Assembly (NCBI RefSeq): GCF_027943255.1
Contig: NW_026562179.1
Coordinates: 2,978,501-3,042,500, forward strand
Reading direction: 5' to 3'
DNA length: 64,000 nt
Source of the DNA: Anastrepha obliqua
Lineage: Eukaryota; Arthropoda; Insecta; Diptera; Tephritidae
Below are positions 61,240 to 64,000 of the stretch, one piece after another. The position numbers and the translations under genes are program-made. A model generated the notes under the pieces. The model did not search any database. It worked only from the letters and a program-made list of their open reading frames with translations, and was not told the origin of the DNA. Numbering within the stretch: the stretch's first letter is position 1; each line of letters begins with the position of its first letter.

Positions 61240-61690
61240 CCAGAATCTATCATATGGGAGGAGGTGTTAAGAGCCATTCTAACCAACATCGAAAACATTT
61301 AAATTCAATGCCACTAATTTAAGTTCCGTTAGATTTAGCCGAAGATGAAGCTCCTACGCCAAACCAATTTATTTTCGGAAGCTCTAGTGGTATTCGGGAA
61401 CTAATAGATAATGCCAAATCTTGGTCGGCTTCCCGGCAAAACGTTTAAATTTCTAGCCAGTTGGCTTACCAATTTTGGAGGCCCTGTATTCAGGAGTATC
61501 TCACCTGTCTTACTACACGTGCAAAGTGGTATCAGCAACCGGTAAACCCGATTAAACTAAACGATGTAGTTATCATCGTAGACGAAAACTCCAAGGGAAT
61601 TTCGTGGTCGATAGGAATAGTAGTAGACATGCATTTTGGTAAAGATGGCCAAGTTCGTAGAGGAGTACTTGAGACAGGAATTAGAAAATG
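61240..61690 (+). pseudogene. BEL integrase C-terminal fragment
   Basis: It reads EEVLRAILTNIENI, VPLDLAEDEAPTPNQFIFG, AYQFWRPCIQEYL and WYQQPVNPIKLNDVVIIVDE. This matches the LTPNHFLLGG...QFWRQWVREYL...VVIIADE order of the 43-kb BEL, but the sequence is clearly different. In-frame stops are present. Confidence 0.7.
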
Positions 61691-62780
61691 AAGCCATTTA
61701 CGCTCTGTTTGAAGAAGAGTTCTTGGCGGCAGTTTTTACGTGCAATAAATTCTAGTTCTTTATATACGGCCGTCAACTTTCAATCCATAGTGATCACAAA
61801 CCGCTCGTCTCGATTATGAAAAAAGGGTTTTCTAAGATTCCGTCAGCTAGGTTTCAGCGGATGAAGCTTGCTCTAATCAAATACGACATAAACTTGATTT
61901 ACGTTCCCGGTGAAGAGCTATATATTGACATGGAAGATTTCACTGAATTCGTACACTCCCTCAACGTGACCTACAAGCGTCTTGAATCATTTAGGAAAAG
62001 TTTACGAGATGACCGCTGTCTACAACAATTGAAGCAAGTTCTGCAAACCGGATGACCTAATGAACAAAAAGCAACTAAATAAATGGTCAAATACTATTAC
62101 AAACATCGTAATGAGCTTATATTATGTATATAATGATATCATGATATTTCTAAACGACCGTATCATAGTTCCAAGTAACTTGAAAGAAAAGGTCAGTTTT
62201 CAGTTGCAAATATCACACTTGGCCGAGAATAGATGACGATATCGAAAGAGTAGAGCCTCAATGTGCGGTATGCCAGAAAAATCGACCATCGATAGGGATA
62301 TATGGGAGTACGGAAACAAAAAATATTTGATAGTAGCTAATTGCTATTCGAAATACTTAGATATAATTCCCCTTAGATCACTGACCACCAGTGAATGCAT
62401 TATTAAAAAAAATTTCCTTTTCAAACTATGGTATTTCACTGAAAATCATATGAGATAACATGCCGTTCAATTCACTTGAGTTTAGAAAATTTTGTTATTC
62501 TTTCGAAATTAAGCTTCAAACTAATACAAGCTCAGGCTACTCGCAAGAAAATGGTGTTACAGAGAAGTATGTAGGTATCGTGAAGGTATTAATTAACAAA
62601 TCTAAGAAAAGTGGTGCAGATCTTTGGTTAACATTGCTGGAATATCGGAATTCTCCATTGAAGCTCACTGATACCTCAAAAGGCCAAACTGCTAATGCAC
62701 TGCCAAAAACCAACCGGTTTTTTCAAAGAGACAAAAAATATGGTATCAAAGCAAACCGTTGGATTGGGTTGAAGCAGTGA
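61691..62780 (+). pseudogene. gypsy-type RNase H and integrase remnant
   Basis: RNase H end: SIHSDHKPLVSIMKK, FQRMKLALIKYDINLIYVPG. Integrase pieces: IVANCYSKYLDIIPL, TNTSSGYSQENGVTEKYVGI (E-containing) and LEYRNSPLKLTD. The second-D region is degenerate. Several stops. It belongs to a different gypsy family from the 19.5-24.2 kb element. Confidence 0.7.
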
Positions 62781-62829
62781 TCGTCCAGATCGTATTGAAT
62801 ATTATTATATTGAATACAACTAAAGAATG

Positions 62830-63190
62830 ATATTATACCGCAACCCACAAAACTCATACGGCTATGCAAGATGACGTTGCTCAACACCAGCAGCGCCGTC
62901 AGAATTGGGAAGGACCTCTCCGAGCCGTTTGATACCAAACGAGGTTTCAGACAGGATGACTCGCTGTCGTGTGACTTCTTTAACCTGATGTTGGAGAGAA
63001 TCGTACGAGCCGCAGAACTTAATTGCTCAGGCACAATATTTTATAAGATGATATCGATATCATCGGCCTTAACAACCACGCTGTTAGTTCTGCCTTCTCC
63101 GAACTGGATAAAGAGGCAAAGCGAATGGGTCTGGTGGTGAACGAGGACAAAACGAAGTACCTCCTGTCAACTACTTACGACATGTTCTCC
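62830..63190 (+). pseudogene. LINE RT fragment of the 6-11 kb family
   Basis: Plus-strand reading gives LLNTSSAVRIGKDLSEPFDT, KRGFRQDDSLSCDFFNLM and then YKMISISSALTTT (degenerate YADD area) and VNEDKTKYLLSTTYD. Same family as 7.1-8.5 kb, opposite orientation. Confidence 0.72.
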
Positions 63191-63312
63191 TACTATCGCA
63201 AAAGTCTACCAATTAAAACACGACCACAATTTTGAACGTAGAAACTACAACACTTTAAAAACTTCGTGTGTTCTTGCTTTCGATAGATAACGCGTACTCC
63301 TCAACTGAATGG
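63191..63312. other. Short spacer
   Basis: No feature recognised. Confidence 0.3.
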
Positions 63313-64000
63313 TCATCCACAGAGATGTATTTCAAGGTTATGGCAGCGTTGCCACATCAGATGACAGCTCGGCCACTCCTGCAGGTAAATCGCCCTCGAT
63401 TTCATCGTCGGAATCATCATCGTCAAGTGACGGTCATCAGCGGACGGTTCATTTTCAATCACGACAAGGTTGTTCTCGTTGTATGTTGACGGTTTGGCAT
63501 GTCGTTGGTCAAATCGCAATTTCCACTTAGCGCGTTCGTCGTTTATGTTAGTTACGGCTTGCTCACGTCCGTCTTCTGTTGGTATGGTATTATTTGAATC
63601 AGACAAATCATCGTGAATTGCAGCAAGCAGACGATTTTGTTGTCGCGTAGTTTAAAATCAAATACGAGCTCATTTGGACAGAATTGTGGAATTTTTTTGC
63701 GAGTTAATTGTCCATTGAAGATCTTTAATTCTTACATCCCCGTCTTTGGGGTTTTCCATAGTAGTTCGAAGAAAATTGAGAATGATTTGGTTGGCGCGCT
63801 CAACGTGGCCGTTAGCGTGCGGGGTACGTACAGCAGTTTTTGTGTTATGTATTCCGTTTTCGTTTTACTGCGAATGAATGGGCCCATATGATTGATATGG
63901 ATAACGCGGAACGGAATGGGATCGATTTGGCTGAAATGCATACTACCTGCAATTTAACCAGGGAGATTTTTTTGGTAGCAACACGGCATGCACGCGGAAA
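63313..64000 (-). pseudogene. gypsy integrase remnant, core deleted, continues past the window
   Basis: Right part: IPFRVIHINHMGPFIRSKTK (first-D region). It is followed shortly by TPHANGHVERANQII (E-containing block), so the second-D segment is deleted. Left part: NDERAKWKLRFDQRHAKPST and NENNLVVIENEPS, the usual linker to the C-terminal domain. Stops interrupt it near 63610-63720. It runs off the window end. Confidence 0.7.

Overview
The window looks like repeat-dense intergenic DNA from a higher fly, probably a tephritid fruit fly. This is inference from the transposon families and from the tRNA-derived SINE, whose tail resembles repeats I associate with tephritids. I find no confident host gene, rRNA, functional tRNA or CRISPR array. 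Nearly all coding potential belongs to mobile elements, most of them broken.

Layout. 264-5211: a complete but dead Helitron. 5212-6215: remnants of a Jockey-type LINE. 6205-11240: a minus-strand LINE cluster whose reverse transcriptase block is tandemly duplicated. 11381-46150: one old LOA-like LINE (LINE A, minus strand) split into three pieces by younger insertions. LINE B (13360-18958, flanked by CATGAT) entered its RT. A BEL/Pao retrotransposon (19363-43884) entered its EN-RT linker. The BEL is itself split by a young Ty3/gypsy element (19550-24207, LTRs differ at 1 of 199 bases, one intact 1345-codon gag-pol), by a 15.7-kb Maverick/Polinton (26503-42237, 6-bp target duplication TGTACC) and by a SINE. 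A second SINE adjoins its 3' LTR.

The Maverick is the most interesting object. Between TIRs of about 1 kb it carries integrase, protein-primed DNA polymerase B, penton protein, adenain-like protease, a phospholipase-A2-domain protein, a double-jelly-roll major capsid protein, a packaging ATPase and several unrecognised genes. Integrase, polymerase, protease and the zinc-binding gene each carry only one or two lesions. A family of 15-bp palindromes, GTTNNC-NNN-GNNAAC, is scattered through at least five of its genes, usually encoding variants of a VD/VS-xx-NGSQ-xEH peptide. This resembles the protein-coding palindromic elements of Rickettsia, and I do not know it from Mavericks. Both TIRs also carry an identical tRNA-like sequence and iterated TACTCGTA repeats.

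46150-64000 is a graveyard: a LINE 3' end, a coiled-coil gag-like remnant, a diverged tandem repeat, two internally deleted mariners, a long palindrome and related inverted ends 9.5 kb apart, an R1-clade LINE, a Tc1 element with IR/DR ends and a shortened DDE spacing, a possible exon with a duplicated AERxRAYR motif, and fragments of BEL, gypsy and LINE elements.
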